64,000 bases of DNA from contig CAXUHB010000004.1 of assembly GCA_964250755.1 (NCBI GenBank), forward strand, positions 124,001 through 188,000. Reading direction: 5' to 3'. Both the position numbers and the translations under genes were made by a program. Source of the stretch: DASWOJ01 sp964250755 (GTDB taxonomy: Bacteria > Pseudomonadota > Alphaproteobacteria > Acetobacterales > Acetobacteraceae). The stretch's first letter is position 1; each line of letters starts with the position of its first letter. Shown here piece by piece: positions 9,013 through 17,574 of this stretch. The notes beneath the pieces are model-generated. The model was not told the DNA's origin. It saw nothing but the letters and a program-made list of their open reading frames with translations, and made no database searches.

Positions 9013-12000
9013 TTGATCCCGCGCAAGCCTGCCGCCTCCACCATCCCGAAGCCTGCACAGGCCGCCCCGGCAATTCCAGTCCTTGGCACCGGCATTGTCC
9101 GCATCCTGCTCCCTGAAGGCGCCGGGCAGCCCCTGCTCCTGCTCATGCTGGACGACGGCTTCGCCGGCGCCCAGGTGCCGGAGACGGATGCCGCCGGCGC
9201 CCGCGCCCTCGACGTGGCGCTGCCCCGGCATCGTCTTGTCAGCCAGCTCGACCTGCTCGATCCCGCAACCGGCCGGAGCGTCCTTCCTGCGCCGCACCCT
9301 GTCCTCGGCCACTACGCCCCGATGCTGCACCGGCTCCAGACCGCTGCCGGCGAAGTCTCGGGCAGCGTCACCCTGGCCCCCTGGTTCGGCCCTGCCGCGG
9401 CGGTGGAGCTGACGCAGGACGGTGCCGTCCTGGCACGCGCCATCCCCGTGCGCGCCGCCGCGGGGAGCGGTGGCACGGACGACGGCAGCGCGGGGGAGGG
9501 CGCATTCGCCTTCGCCCTCCGCGTGCCCACCCTCGTGCCCGTGAACGGCGTCCTTGCCTTGCAGCTCCGCGTCGGCGGCTGTCCCGTGGCGCAGGTGGAC
9601 CTGTCCTCCGCCGACATGGGCTACGCTGGCTACCTGGACGACGTGCCGGACCGCGTGCAGGGCTGGGCCGTCAGCCTGGGCGAGGCGCGGCGGCGCGTCA
9701 GCGTGGACATCTGGATCAACGGCGTCCGCCGGGCCACCGTGCCTGCCAGCGCCGGTCGTGCCGACGTGCGCGCCATCGGGCTGGCCGCGGACCGCTGCGG
9801 CTTCAGCTACGCCCTGCCGCGCGACCTGGACGGCAGCGCCGGCTACACCCTTGCTGCGACCCTGGCCGGCACCGCAACCCACCTGGTCGGCAGCCCCCGC
9901 CACGTCCCGCCGAACTCGACGCTGGAGGGCTATTTCGACTCCTGCCACGGCACCTCCGCCCACGGCTGGATCGTGGACCGCCGCCGTCCCGACATGCCCG
10001 TGGTGGTGGAGGCCGTGCTGCGCGACGGCCAGGTGCTGGGCCAGGCCGAGGCCAAGCTGTTCCGCGGCGACCTTCTGGACGCCGGGCTGGCCGGGGGGAA
10101 GTGCGCCTTCAAGATAGACCTCGGCGCCCGGTTCATGGAGCTGCTGGGCCAGCAGATCCTGGTGCGCGTCGCCGGCACGCAGCACGTCCTGCAGGGATCC
10201 CCGCGCACGCTGACGCTCAACCCCAACCTGGTCCGGTTCGCCCGCCGCCGCGAGGAGGTCCGCCCGGAGGCGCTGCCCCGTCTCCAGGCCCGGCTGAACC
10301 ATGGCGCAGGCGGCCTCGGCGTCAGCATCGTCATGCCGGTGTACAACACGTCGCGCGACATGCTGATGGAGGCAATCGCCAGCGTCCATGCCCAGTGGTG
10401 CAGCCGGTGGGAGCTGATCTGCGTGGACGACTGCAGCACCGAGCCGCATGTGGCCCAGGTCTTGCAATTCGCCGCCGCCCGCGACGCCCGCATCCGCGTG
10501 CTGCGCGCGCCCGTCAACGGCGGCATCGCCGCGGCCGTCAACTACGGCATACGAGCGGCCCAGCATCCCTACCTCGCCGTCATGGACCATGACGACGTGA
10601 TCGAGCCCGACGCCGTCTGGCAACTCATACGCGCCGCCAAGCTGACCAACGCCGACCTGCTCTATTCCGACGAGGCCACGACGGACGAAAGCGTGGCCGG
10701 CATCGCCGACGTGAAATGCCGCCCGGCCTTCAGCTACGACTACTACCTGTCCCATCCCTACTTCGTGCATCTCGTGTGCGTCCGCACCGCCATCGCCCAG
10801 GCGGCCGGCGGCTGGGACGAATCCATGAGCATCAGCGCCGACGTGGACTTCGTGCTGCGCGTGCTGGAGCGGTCGCGCACCGTCGCCCACGTGCCCGCCG
10901 TTCTGTATCGTTGGCGCACCCACGCCGCCAGCGCCGGGCACGCTTCGCAGGACCGGGTCATGGACGCCACCCGCGGCGCGCTGCAGCGCCACCTGGACCG
11001 CTGCGGCACCGGCGCGGTGGCCACGGACGGCGTTGCCTTCAACCAGTTCCGCGTGGCCTGGCCCGCCGCGCCGGGCCAGGTGCTGATCGTGATTCCGACC
11101 AAGAACAAGCCGGACCTGCTCCGCACCGCCATTGAAAGCATCGAGCGCACATCGGCCGGCGCGGACTACCGCATCGTGGTGATTGACCACCAAAGCACCG
11201 AACCCGCCGCCAAGCGCTACCTGGCCACCCTGGCCCGCACCCACGCGGTTATGCCGTACGAGGGGCGGTTCAACTACTCCCGCATGAACAACCTGGCCGT
11301 CCGCACCCACGGCGCAGGAGCGGAGTTCGTGCTGTTCCTGAACAACGACGTCGAGGCCATCGAGGACGGCTGGCTGGACCGGATGCGCCGCCTGGCGGCC
11401 CGGCCCGATGTCGGCTGCGTCGGCGCCCTGCTGCTGTACGGCGACAAGCGCGTGCAGCACGCCGGCGTCATCCTGGGCTTCAACGGCTCCGCCGACCACG
11501 CCTTCAAGTTCGCCGACGCGTACCTGGATGGCACGGGCCTGAACGGAGGGGGCAAGCGCAACCTTGGCTACAACTGCTCGCTCACCTCCGTGCGCGACTT
11601 CTCCGCCGTGACCGCCGCCTGCATGATGATGCGCCGCGAGGTGTTCGAGGAGATCGGCGGCTTCGACGAGGACTTCGCGGTCGGCTTCAATGACACCGAC
11701 CTCTGCCTGCGCCTGCGGGAGCGCGGCCTGCGCGTGCTGTATGACGGCGGCGCCGTGCTGTTCCACCACGAATCCGCCACCCGCAGCGACACCAAGCAGG
11801 TGATGCACCCCGAGGACACCGCCCGCCTGCTGTCCCGCTGGGACGGCATCCTCCGCGGCGGCGACCCCTTCTACAGCCCGTTGCTGAGCACCAAGGTCCA
11901 AGACCACGTGCTGCGGGAGGACCCGGGATGCCGCATCGTCCATCCCCCCCGCGTCACCCGCGTCAACCTGATGCAGAACGCCCCCGCTCCCGCCCTCGCC

Positions 12001-12051
12001 GCCGCGGAGCTTGCCGCCCCGCCCCGGAAACGGAAGCGCCAGGCCGCCTGA
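9013..12051 (+). CDS. Glycosyltransferase with two family 2 domains
   Basis: A 1012-residue protein with two GT2 catalytic modules. The first begins at about residue 437 (VSIVMPVYNTSRDMLMEAI) with its acidic motif MDHDD near residue 525. The second begins at about residue 690 (VLIVIPTKNKPDLLRTAIES) with LNNDVE near 777 and the C-terminal GGFDEDFAVGFNDTDLCLRL motif. The first 430 residues are beta-rich and carry no domain I recognise. Dual-GT2 proteins usually build O-antigen or capsular chains by adding two sugars or alternating linkages. The start is a TTG at 9013, about eight bases after an AGGA-containing stretch; no ATG or GTG lies nearby in frame. It sits just upstream of the rhamnose operon, so rhamnose may be one of its sugars (inference). 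Confidence 0.88.
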   Translation: MIPRKPAASTIPKPAQAAPAIPVLGTGIVRILLPEGAGQPLLLLMLDDGFAGAQVPETDAAGARALDVALPRHRLVSQLDLLDPATGRSVLPAPHPVLGHYAPMLHRLQTAAGEVSGSVTLAPWFGPAAAVELTQDGAVLARAIPVRAAAGSGGTDDGSAGEGAFAFALRVPTLVPVNGVLALQLRVGGCPVAQVDLSSADMGYAGYLDDVPDRVQGWAVSLGEARRRVSVDIWINGVRRATVPASAGRADVRAIGLAADRCGFSYALPRDLDGSAGYTLAATLAGTATHLVGSPRHVPPNSTLEGYFDSCHGTSAHGWIVDRRRPDMPVVVEAVLRDGQVLGQAEAKLFRGDLLDAGLAGGKCAFKIDLGARFMELLGQQILVRVAGTQHVLQGSPRTLTLNPNLVRFARRREEVRPEALPRLQARLNHGAGGLGVSIVMPVYNTSRDMLMEAIASVHAQWCSRWELICVDDCSTEPHVAQVLQFAAARDARIRVLRAPVNGGIAAAVNYGIRAAQHPYLAVMDHDDVIEPDAVWQLIRAAKLTNADLLYSDEATTDESVAGIADVKCRPAFSYDYYLSHPYFVHLVCVRTAIAQAAGGWDESMSISADVDFVLRVLERSRTVAHVPAVLYRWRTHAASAGHASQDRVMDATRGALQRHLDRCGTGAVATDGVAFNQFRVAWPAAPGQVLIVIPTKNKPDLLRTAIESIERTSAGADYRIVVIDHQSTEPAAKRYLATLARTHAVMPYEGRFNYSRMNNLAVRTHGAGAEFVLFLNNDVEAIEDGWLDRMRRLAARPDVGCVGALLLYGDKRVQHAGVILGFNGSADHAFKFADAYLDGTGLNGGGKRNLGYNCSLTSVRDFSAVTAACMMMRREVFEEIGGFDEDFAVGFNDTDLCLRLRERGLRVLYDGGAVLFHHESATRSDTKQVMHPEDTARLLSRWDGILRGGDPFYSPLLSTKVQDHVLREDPGCRIVHPPRVTRVNLMQNAPAPALAAAELAAPPRKRKRQAA

Positions 12052-12190
12052 CGGGGATCTGCCTGCTCACCCATGCGGCCCTGCCCCGGCGAGGAAGCGC
12101 ATTGCCCGCCCTGGCCGCCGGTGGCAGGTTGCAGCCGCGCCGCCGCAGTGCGAAGGCACGCATGACCGATCACAGGACACCCGGCACGCC

Positions 12191-13258
12191 ATGAAGATAC
12201 TCGTTACCGGCGGCTGCGGCTTCATCGGCTCGGCGGTCATCCGTCATCTCATCCGCACCACCGGCCACAGCGTCGTGAACGTGGACAAGATGACCTATGC
12301 CGCGTCCGAGGACGCGCTGGAGGAGGCGCGCACCGACCGCCGGCACGTCCTGGTCCGCGCCGACATCACCGACGCGCCCGCCATGCAGCAGGTGTTCGCC
12401 GCGCACCAGCCGGACGCGGTCATGCACCTGGCGGCGGAGAGCCACGTGGACCGCTCGATAGACGGGCCGGCGCCGTTCATCCACACCAACCTGGTTGGCA
12501 CCTTCGTGCTGCTGGAAGCGGCACGGACCCACTGGGCCGCCTTGGACGCAGCCGCGCAGGCCCGCTTCCGCTTTCACCATATCTCGACCGACGAGGTGTT
12601 CGGGGCGCTGGGACCGAATGACCCGCCGTTCACGGAGGCGACGCCCTACGACCCCCGCAGCCCCTACTCCGCCAGCAAGGCCGGGTCGGACCACTTGGTG
12701 CGGGCGTGGTGGCACACCTACGGCCTGCCCGCCTTCGTGACCAACACCACCAACAACTACGGCCCCTGGCAATTCCCGGAGAAGCTGATCCCGCTGGTGA
12801 CGCTGAACGCCTTGGAGGGCAAGAGGCTGCCCGTCTATGGCGACGGCAGCAACCAGCGCGACTGGCTGTTCGTGGACGACCACGCCGCCGCCCTGGTGCT
12901 TGCGCTGGAACGGGCGGAGCCTGGCACCACGCTCGCCATCGGCGCCCGCCAGCCCCGCAGCAACCTGCAAGTCGTGCGCGCCATCTGCGCCATCCTGGAC
13001 GAGCTGGCGCCGGACCCCGCCGGCCCGCGGGAGCGCCTGATCCACTTCGTCACCGACCGGCCGGGCCACGACTTCCGCTACGAGATTGACCCGGCCCGCA
13101 CCACCGCGGCCCTCGGCTGGACCGCCCCGCACGGCTTCGACGCCGGGCTGCGGCGGACCATTCAGTGGTACATGGACAACCGCGCCTGGTGGGAGGCGAT
13201 CCGCGGCGCGCGCTACAGCGGGCAGCGGTTGGGTACAGCCATGGGGACGGCAGCGTGA
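12191..13258 (+). CDS. rfbB: dTDP-glucose 4,6-dehydratase
   Basis: A 355-residue extended short-chain dehydrogenase that converts dTDP-glucose to dTDP-4-keto-6-deoxyglucose, step 2 of dTDP-L-rhamnose synthesis. The NAD-binding motif is at the very start (MKILVTGGCGFIGSAVIRHL). The catalytic HISTDEVFG segment follows, with the active-site Y-x3-K as Y159-SAS-K163. The family blocks LAAESHVDRSI, NTTNNYGPWQFPEKLIPL and GDGSNQRDWLFVDDH are all present. The ATG at 12191 places the Rossmann glycine motif exactly where homologues have it. It is the first of four tightly overlapped genes (rmlB-A-C-D order); its stop overlaps the GTG of rmlA by four bases. Also called rmlB. Confidence 0.97.
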   Translation: MKILVTGGCGFIGSAVIRHLIRTTGHSVVNVDKMTYAASEDALEEARTDRRHVLVRADITDAPAMQQVFAAHQPDAVMHLAAESHVDRSIDGPAPFIHTNLVGTFVLLEAARTHWAALDAAAQARFRFHHISTDEVFGALGPNDPPFTEATPYDPRSPYSASKAGSDHLVRAWWHTYGLPAFVTNTTNNYGPWQFPEKLIPLVTLNALEGKRLPVYGDGSNQRDWLFVDDHAAALVLALERAEPGTTLAIGARQPRSNLQVVRAICAILDELAPDPAGPRERLIHFVTDRPGHDFRYEIDPARTTAALGWTAPHGFDAGLRRTIQWYMDNRAWWEAIRGARYSGQRLGTAMGTAA

Positions 13259-14130
13259 AGGGCATCCTGCTCGCGGGCGGCAGCGGCACGCGGCTGCACC
13301 CGGTCACGCTGGCCAGCAGCAAGCAGCTGCTGCCGGTCTATGACAAGCCGATGATCTACTACCCGCTGTCCGTGCTGATGCTGGCCGGCATACGCGACAT
13401 CATGCTGATCTCCACGCCTGAGGACCTGCCGCAGTTCCGCCGCCTGCTGGGCACCGGGGAGCGCCTGGGCGTCCGCTTCACCTATGCCGAGCAGGCGAAG
13501 CCCGAGGGCCTGGCCCAGGCCTTCCACATCGGCGAGAGCTGGATCGCCGGCCAGCCCTGCGCCCTGGCGCTGGGCGACAACCTGATCTTCGGCGACCACC
13601 TGAGCGTGCTGCTCCGCGCCGCCGGCGCCCGGCCCGAGGGCGCGACGGTGTTCGCCTACCAGGTCCGCGACCCCGAACGCTATGGCGTCGTCAGCTTCGA
13701 CAGCAGCGGGCGCGCGCAGGAGATCATCGAGAAGCCCGCCGCGCCCAAAAGCAACTGGGCCGTCACCGGCCTGTACTTCTATGACAAGCGGGTCACCGAG
13801 CTGGCCCGGCGCGTGAAGCCCTCCGCCCGCGGCGAGCTGGAGATCACCGACCTGAACGCGATGTACCTGGAAGAAGGCACCCTGCACGTCGAGCGCCTGG
13901 GCCGCGGCTGCGCCTGGTTGGACGCCGGGATGCCCGACAGCCTGCTGCAAGCCGCCACCTTCGTGCAGACCATCCAGAACCGCCAGGGGATGCTGGTCGG
14001 CAGCCCGGAGGAGGTGGCGTTCCGCATGGGCTACATAGACGCGGGCGCCCTGCGCGCCTGCGCCAAGGGCCTGGGCAAGACCGAGCTGGGGCGGCTGCTG
14101 CTGGAACTGGCGGACGGGTTGCACGCATGA
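13255..14130 (+). CDS. rfbA: Glucose-1-phosphate thymidylyltransferase
   Basis: A 291-residue nucleotidyltransferase that makes dTDP-glucose from dTTP and glucose-1-phosphate, step 1 of the rhamnose pathway. The signature KGILLAGGSGTRLHPVT is at the N-terminus, followed by SKQLLPVYDKPMIYYPLSVL and the ALGDNLIFGD metal-binding region. The length is typical of RmlA. The GTG at 13255 overlaps the rmlB stop as GTGA; the longer open frame upstream lies inside rmlB and is discounted. Its own stop overlaps the ATG of rmlC. In characterised RmlA enzymes dTDP-L-rhamnose gives feedback inhibition; nothing in this sequence argues for or against that here. Confidence 0.97.
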   Translation: MKGILLAGGSGTRLHPVTLASSKQLLPVYDKPMIYYPLSVLMLAGIRDIMLISTPEDLPQFRRLLGTGERLGVRFTYAEQAKPEGLAQAFHIGESWIAGQPCALALGDNLIFGDHLSVLLRAAGARPEGATVFAYQVRDPERYGVVSFDSSGRAQEIIEKPAAPKSNWAVTGLYFYDKRVTELARRVKPSARGELEITDLNAMYLEEGTLHVERLGRGCAWLDAGMPDSLLQAATFVQTIQNRQGMLVGSPEEVAFRMGYIDAGALRACAKGLGKTELGRLLLELADGLHA

Positions 14131-14681
14131 ACGTCCAGCGCCTCCGCCTCCCCGACCTGATCCTGGTCACGCCGCCGCGCTTCGGCGATGCCCGCGGCTT
14201 CTTTTCCGAGGTGTTCAAGCTGGACGCCTTCCGCGAGGCCGGCATCACCCTGCCCTTCGTGCAGGACAACCAAAGCCTGTCGCGGGACCGCGGCGTGGTC
14301 CGCGGCCTGCACTGCCAGGTTGGCGCCCACCCCCAGGGCAAGCTGGTCCGCTGCATCAAGGGCGCGATCTGGGACGTGGCCGTGGACGCCCGCCGCAGCT
14401 CCCCCACCTACGGCCAGTGGGACGCCGCCGAGCTGTCCGCCGAGAACTGGGCGCAGTTGTGGGTGCCGCCGGGCTTCCTGCACGGCTTCTGCACCCTGCA
14501 GCCGGACACCGAGGTCATCTACAAGGTGACCGACATCTACGACCGCGCCGGCGAGCGCGGGGTCGCCTGGGACGACCCCGACCTGGCGCTGCCCTGGCCC
14601 ATCGCGCCGGAGGAGGCCGTGCTGTCCGACAAGGACCGCGCGCTGCCCCGCTGGGCCGACACGCCGGCGCTGTTCGCCTGA
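14127..14681 (+). CDS. rfbC: dTDP-4-dehydrorhamnose 3,5-epimerase
   Basis: A 184-residue cupin-fold epimerase, step 3 of dTDP-L-rhamnose synthesis, full length for RmlC. Diagnostic blocks are FGDARGFFSEVF, the FVQDNQSLSRDRGVVRGLHCQ segment carrying the catalytic His, then GKLVRCIKGAIWDVAVD, and WVPPGFLHGFCTL with the second conserved His. The ATG at 14127 overlaps the rmlA stop by four bases (ATGA), and its stop overlaps the next gene's ATG by one base. This packing implies one polycistronic mRNA for all four rhamnose enzymes. Confidence 0.97.
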   Translation: MNVQRLRLPDLILVTPPRFGDARGFFSEVFKLDAFREAGITLPFVQDNQSLSRDRGVVRGLHCQVGAHPQGKLVRCIKGAIWDVAVDARRSSPTYGQWDAAELSAENWAQLWVPPGFLHGFCTLQPDTEVIYKVTDIYDRAGERGVAWDDPDLALPWPIAPEEAVLSDKDRALPRWADTPALFA

Positions 14682-15574
14682 TGCAGCCCGGCTCCATCCT
14701 CGTCACCGGCGGCGCCGGGCAGTTGGCGTCGGCGCTGGCGGTGGCGGGCGGCGCGTCCGTGCATCGCGTCGGCCGCCCGGACTTCGACTTCGACCGGCCG
14801 GATACGCTGGCCGCCCTTTTCAAGGCCGCCCGTCCGGCGCTGCTGGTCAACGCCGCCGCCTGGACCGCCGTGGACGCCGCCGAGGCCGAGCCGGAGGCCG
14901 CCAGCCGCGCCAACCGCGATGGCCCGGCGACCCTCGCAGCCCTGTGCGCCGACGCCGGCATCCCGATGGTCCACGTCTCGACCGACTACGTGTTCGACGG
15001 ATTGAAGGGCGCCCCCTACACCGAAGCCGACCCCACCAGCCCCACCGGCGTCTATGGCCGCACCAAGCTGGAAGGAGAGCAGGCCGTACTGGCCGCCTGC
15101 CCCCGCGCCGTCGTGCTGCGGACGTCCTGGGTCTATTCCGCAACGGGCAAGAACTTCGTCCGCACCATGCTGGGCGCGGCGCAGAAGATGCCGCGGCTGC
15201 GCGTGGTGGCGGACCAGCGGGGCTGCCCGACCGCGGCGGGCGACCTTGCCGCGGCGATCCTCGCCATCGTGCCGCAGCTTGCAGATGCGCGGCCCGGCCA
15301 GTCCGGCGTGTTCCACGCTTGCGGCACCGGGGAGGCCACCTGGCACGAACTGGCAGTGGCGGTGTTCCAGCAGGCTGCGCGCCACGGCCACTCCATGCCC
15401 TTGGTGGACGCCATCGCGACGGCGGACTGGCCGACCCCGGCCCGGCGCCCGCCCGACAGCCGGCTGGATTGCAGCAAGCTGGCCGCGGCGTTCGGCGTGC
15501 GCCTGCCGGATTGGCGGGCCAGCCTGGCCCGCACCGTGGACGAGCTGCTGGCCCCCGCCGCGCCCGGGGCCTGA
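14681..15574 (+). CDS. rfbD: dTDP-4-dehydrorhamnose reductase
   Basis: A 297-residue NAD(P)H-dependent reductase, the last step to dTDP-L-rhamnose. It shows the Rossmann motif ILVTGGAGQLASAL, the NAAAWTAVDAAEAEPEAASR block typical of RmlD, and the VSTDYVFDG segment. The catalytic Y-x3-K appears as VYGRTKLEGE. A late RLDCSKLAAAFG block is also diagnostic. The start ATG shares one base with the rmlC stop (TGATG). With this gene the pathway from glucose-1-phosphate to dTDP-L-rhamnose is complete within 3.4 kb. Confidence 0.96.
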   Translation: MQPGSILVTGGAGQLASALAVAGGASVHRVGRPDFDFDRPDTLAALFKAARPALLVNAAAWTAVDAAEAEPEAASRANRDGPATLAALCADAGIPMVHVSTDYVFDGLKGAPYTEADPTSPTGVYGRTKLEGEQAVLAACPRAVVLRTSWVYSATGKNFVRTMLGAAQKMPRLRVVADQRGCPTAAGDLAAAILAIVPQLADARPGQSGVFHACGTGEATWHELAVAVFQQAARHGHSMPLVDAIATADWPTPARRPPDSRLDCSKLAAAFGVRLPDWRASLARTVDELLAPAAPGA

Positions 15575-15583
15575 CGCGCCGCC

Positions 15584-16564
15584 GTGACGGCGCCCCCCGA
15601 CCCCGCGCCGGACGCCGCTCCGCCGCCCGGCCCAGCGGCCCCCGCCGTTGCGCCCGGCATCGCCATCGTCCTGTCCACCTACAACGGCGCGCTGTTCCTG
15701 CAGGCGCAGTTGGACAGCCTGCTCGGCCAAACCGTGCCGGGCTGGACGCTGTACTGGCGGGACGACGGCAGCACCGACGCCACCCCGGCCATCCTGCAGG
15801 CGTTCATGGATGGCCCGGGCGCTGGGCGCTGCGTGGCGGTGCCGGGGCCGCCGGGGCGGATCGGGCCAACGGGCAGCTTCATGACCCTGCTGCGCGCCGC
15901 AGCCGCGGACGGCCCGGATGTCGTCGCCTTCGCCGACCAGGACGATGTTTGGCTGCCGGGCAAACTGGCAGCGGGCGCCGCGGCGCTGGCCGCCGCCTCC
16001 GGCCCGGCGCTGTATTGCAGCCGGCAGGTGCTGGTGGACGCGGCCCTGCGCCGCATCGGCGAGTCCGCACCGCTGCGCCATGCCCCCGCCTTTCCCGCGG
16101 CGCTGACGCAGAACATCGCCACGGGCTGCACCGTGCAGCTCAACCGCGTCGCGGCGCTGCTCGTGGCCAGCAGCGCGCCCCCGCCATCCAGCCTGCACGA
16201 CTGGTGGAGCTACCTGGTCGTGGCCGCCGCAGGGGGGCGCCTGATCGCCGACCCAACCCCGGCCGTGCTGTATCGCCAGCACCCCGGCAACCTGGTGGGC
16301 GCGCCGCCCGGGATGCGCCGCCGGGCCGTGGCGGCGCTGCGGCGCGGCCCCGGCGTGTTCATGCGCGTGCTGCGCGCCCATGTGACGGCGCTGCGCGCCC
16401 AGCCGCACCTGCTGTCCCCCCAGGCCGCCGAAGCCCTGACGCTACTGGACCGCGGCCTGCATGGCGGGCTGCGGCACCGGGTTGCGGCGCTGCGCCTGGC
16501 CGGGCTGCAGCGGCAGACCTGGCAGGAGACTCTGCTGTTCCGCTGGTGGTTCCTGATCGGGTAG
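15584..16564 (+). CDS. Glycosyltransferase family 2 (probable rhamnosyltransferase-type)
   Basis: A 326-residue GT2 enzyme. After a Pro/Ala-rich 25-residue lead, the domain opens with IAIVLSTYNGALFLQAQLDS and WRDDGSTDATPAIL. The acidic block AFADQDDVWLPGKL is the form found in RgpB/WbbL-like rhamnosyltransferases. A later TGCTVQLNR plus HDWW segment matches the same group. The GTG at 15584 is the only reasonable start; it lies nine bases after rmlD, so the gene is almost certainly in the rml operon. That position supports dTDP-rhamnose as its donor, but this is inference. The C-terminal 80 residues are Arg/Leu-rich and may associate with the membrane. Confidence 0.85.
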   Translation: MTAPPDPAPDAAPPPGPAAPAVAPGIAIVLSTYNGALFLQAQLDSLLGQTVPGWTLYWRDDGSTDATPAILQAFMDGPGAGRCVAVPGPPGRIGPTGSFMTLLRAAAADGPDVVAFADQDDVWLPGKLAAGAAALAAASGPALYCSRQVLVDAALRRIGESAPLRHAPAFPAALTQNIATGCTVQLNRVAALLVASSAPPPSSLHDWWSYLVVAAAGGRLIADPTPAVLYRQHPGNLVGAPPGMRRRAVAALRRGPGVFMRVLRAHVTALRAQPHLLSPQAAEALTLLDRGLHGGLRHRVAALRLAGLQRQTWQETLLFRWWFLIG

Positions 16565-16619
16565 CGCCGGCCGCGTCTGCTTTGTTGCTGGCAGTGGGAC
16601 GGCATGGTTCATTCCGCGC

Positions 16620-17498
16620 ATGAACGCAGCCACCCCGACGCCGGACCTGACGCCCGCGGAGGCCATGATGCTCATGGACCTGCGCGGCGCATCGGCTTCG
16701 GGGTTGTTCAAGGTGTCGGCGATGGCGCTGATGCTGCGCCGCGTGATCCGGGCCGAGGCCGAGGTGCAGCGCGGCTGGCTGCGCACCCGGACCGTCACCC
16801 GCCTGCGGTTGGGCCAGGTTCCCGCCCTGCCGCCGCACGAGCAGGCCGTGACGCGGCTGGTTCATTCGGCCGGCCAGGGTGAGCCGCGCGGCCCCACAGT
16901 CGAGCGGGTGGTGGCCGCAGCCCGGCGGGAGCATGGCGACGCGCTCGCCGGCTACCGGCAGAACCTGGTCCTGCCGGCGCTGCTGGGCCGGCGCTTGGTC
17001 CAGGTGGAGGCGTCCGGGTGGTTCAAAAGGGAACGGCCCGTGCTGACGCCGGCCGGCGCCGCTGCGCTGGCACGGCTGAATGCGGCGCTGGACCAGGGGC
17101 GGCAGGTGCTGCGCTGGCTGGACACCGACCCGCGCCAGGCCGTGCTGACCGCGGTGGCCCTGGGTCCGCTGGTGCTGCTGGTGGAGGAACTGCGTCCGCA
17201 CCTGTCACGGTTGGCCGACGCAACGCGCCGGCAGGATCAGGGCGGGGACGCCGGCTCCGGCTCATCGGGGTCGGACACCTCGGACACCAGCCATCACCAC
17301 GACAGGGATCGCGGCCAACACGAGCACGGCCAACAGATGGATGGTCCCAGCGGGTTCGATTTTGGAGCATTCGACGGTGCGGGCCTGGATGCCGGTGCAT
17401 TCGATGGACTGGACAGCGCCATGTCCAGCTTCGACGCCGCCACGGACGGCGGCAGCGACAGTGGCGGCAGCGGCGGCGGGGATAGCAGCGGCGAGTAG
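16620..17498 (+). CDS. Uncharacterised protein with low-complexity acidic/glycine tail
   Basis: A 292-residue protein I cannot assign. Residues 1-200 are helical and look like two winged-helix-like units: LTPAEAMMLMDLRGASASGL near the start, and RRLVQVEASGWFKRERPVLT followed by PAGAAALARL later. From about residue 205 the sequence becomes low-complexity: a Ser/Gly/Asp/His run with HHHDRDRG, then repeated GFDFGAFDGAGLDAGAFDGL units and a Gly/Ser end. There is no signal peptide, and a single mildly hydrophobic stretch (AVLTAVALGPLVLLVEEL) near 180. The general layout resembles proteins carrying the TIGR04222 domain, which also end in glycine-rich tails, but that is a weak impression. It stands alone between a glycosyltransferase and an Old Yellow Enzyme. 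Confidence 0.7.
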   Translation: MNAATPTPDLTPAEAMMLMDLRGASASGLFKVSAMALMLRRVIRAEAEVQRGWLRTRTVTRLRLGQVPALPPHEQAVTRLVHSAGQGEPRGPTVERVVAAARREHGDALAGYRQNLVLPALLGRRLVQVEASGWFKRERPVLTPAGAAALARLNAALDQGRQVLRWLDTDPRQAVLTAVALGPLVLLVEELRPHLSRLADATRRQDQGGDAGSGSSGSDTSDTSHHHDRDRGQHEHGQQMDGPSGFDFGAFDGAGLDAGAFDGLDSAMSSFDAATDGGSDSGGSGGGDSSGE

Positions 17499-17574
17499 CC
17501 TTCACGCAGGGGAGGGGTGCGGCTGGCGTGGGCTGACAGTGGGGTGGTCGGCTTACCACCTGCCCAACAGGACC

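Noticed and set aside
8725..11943. 1072-codon minus-strand open frame opposite the dual glycosyltransferase
   Set aside because: The plus strand encodes two intact GT2 domains; the minus translation is low-complexity Val/Gly/His/Ala.
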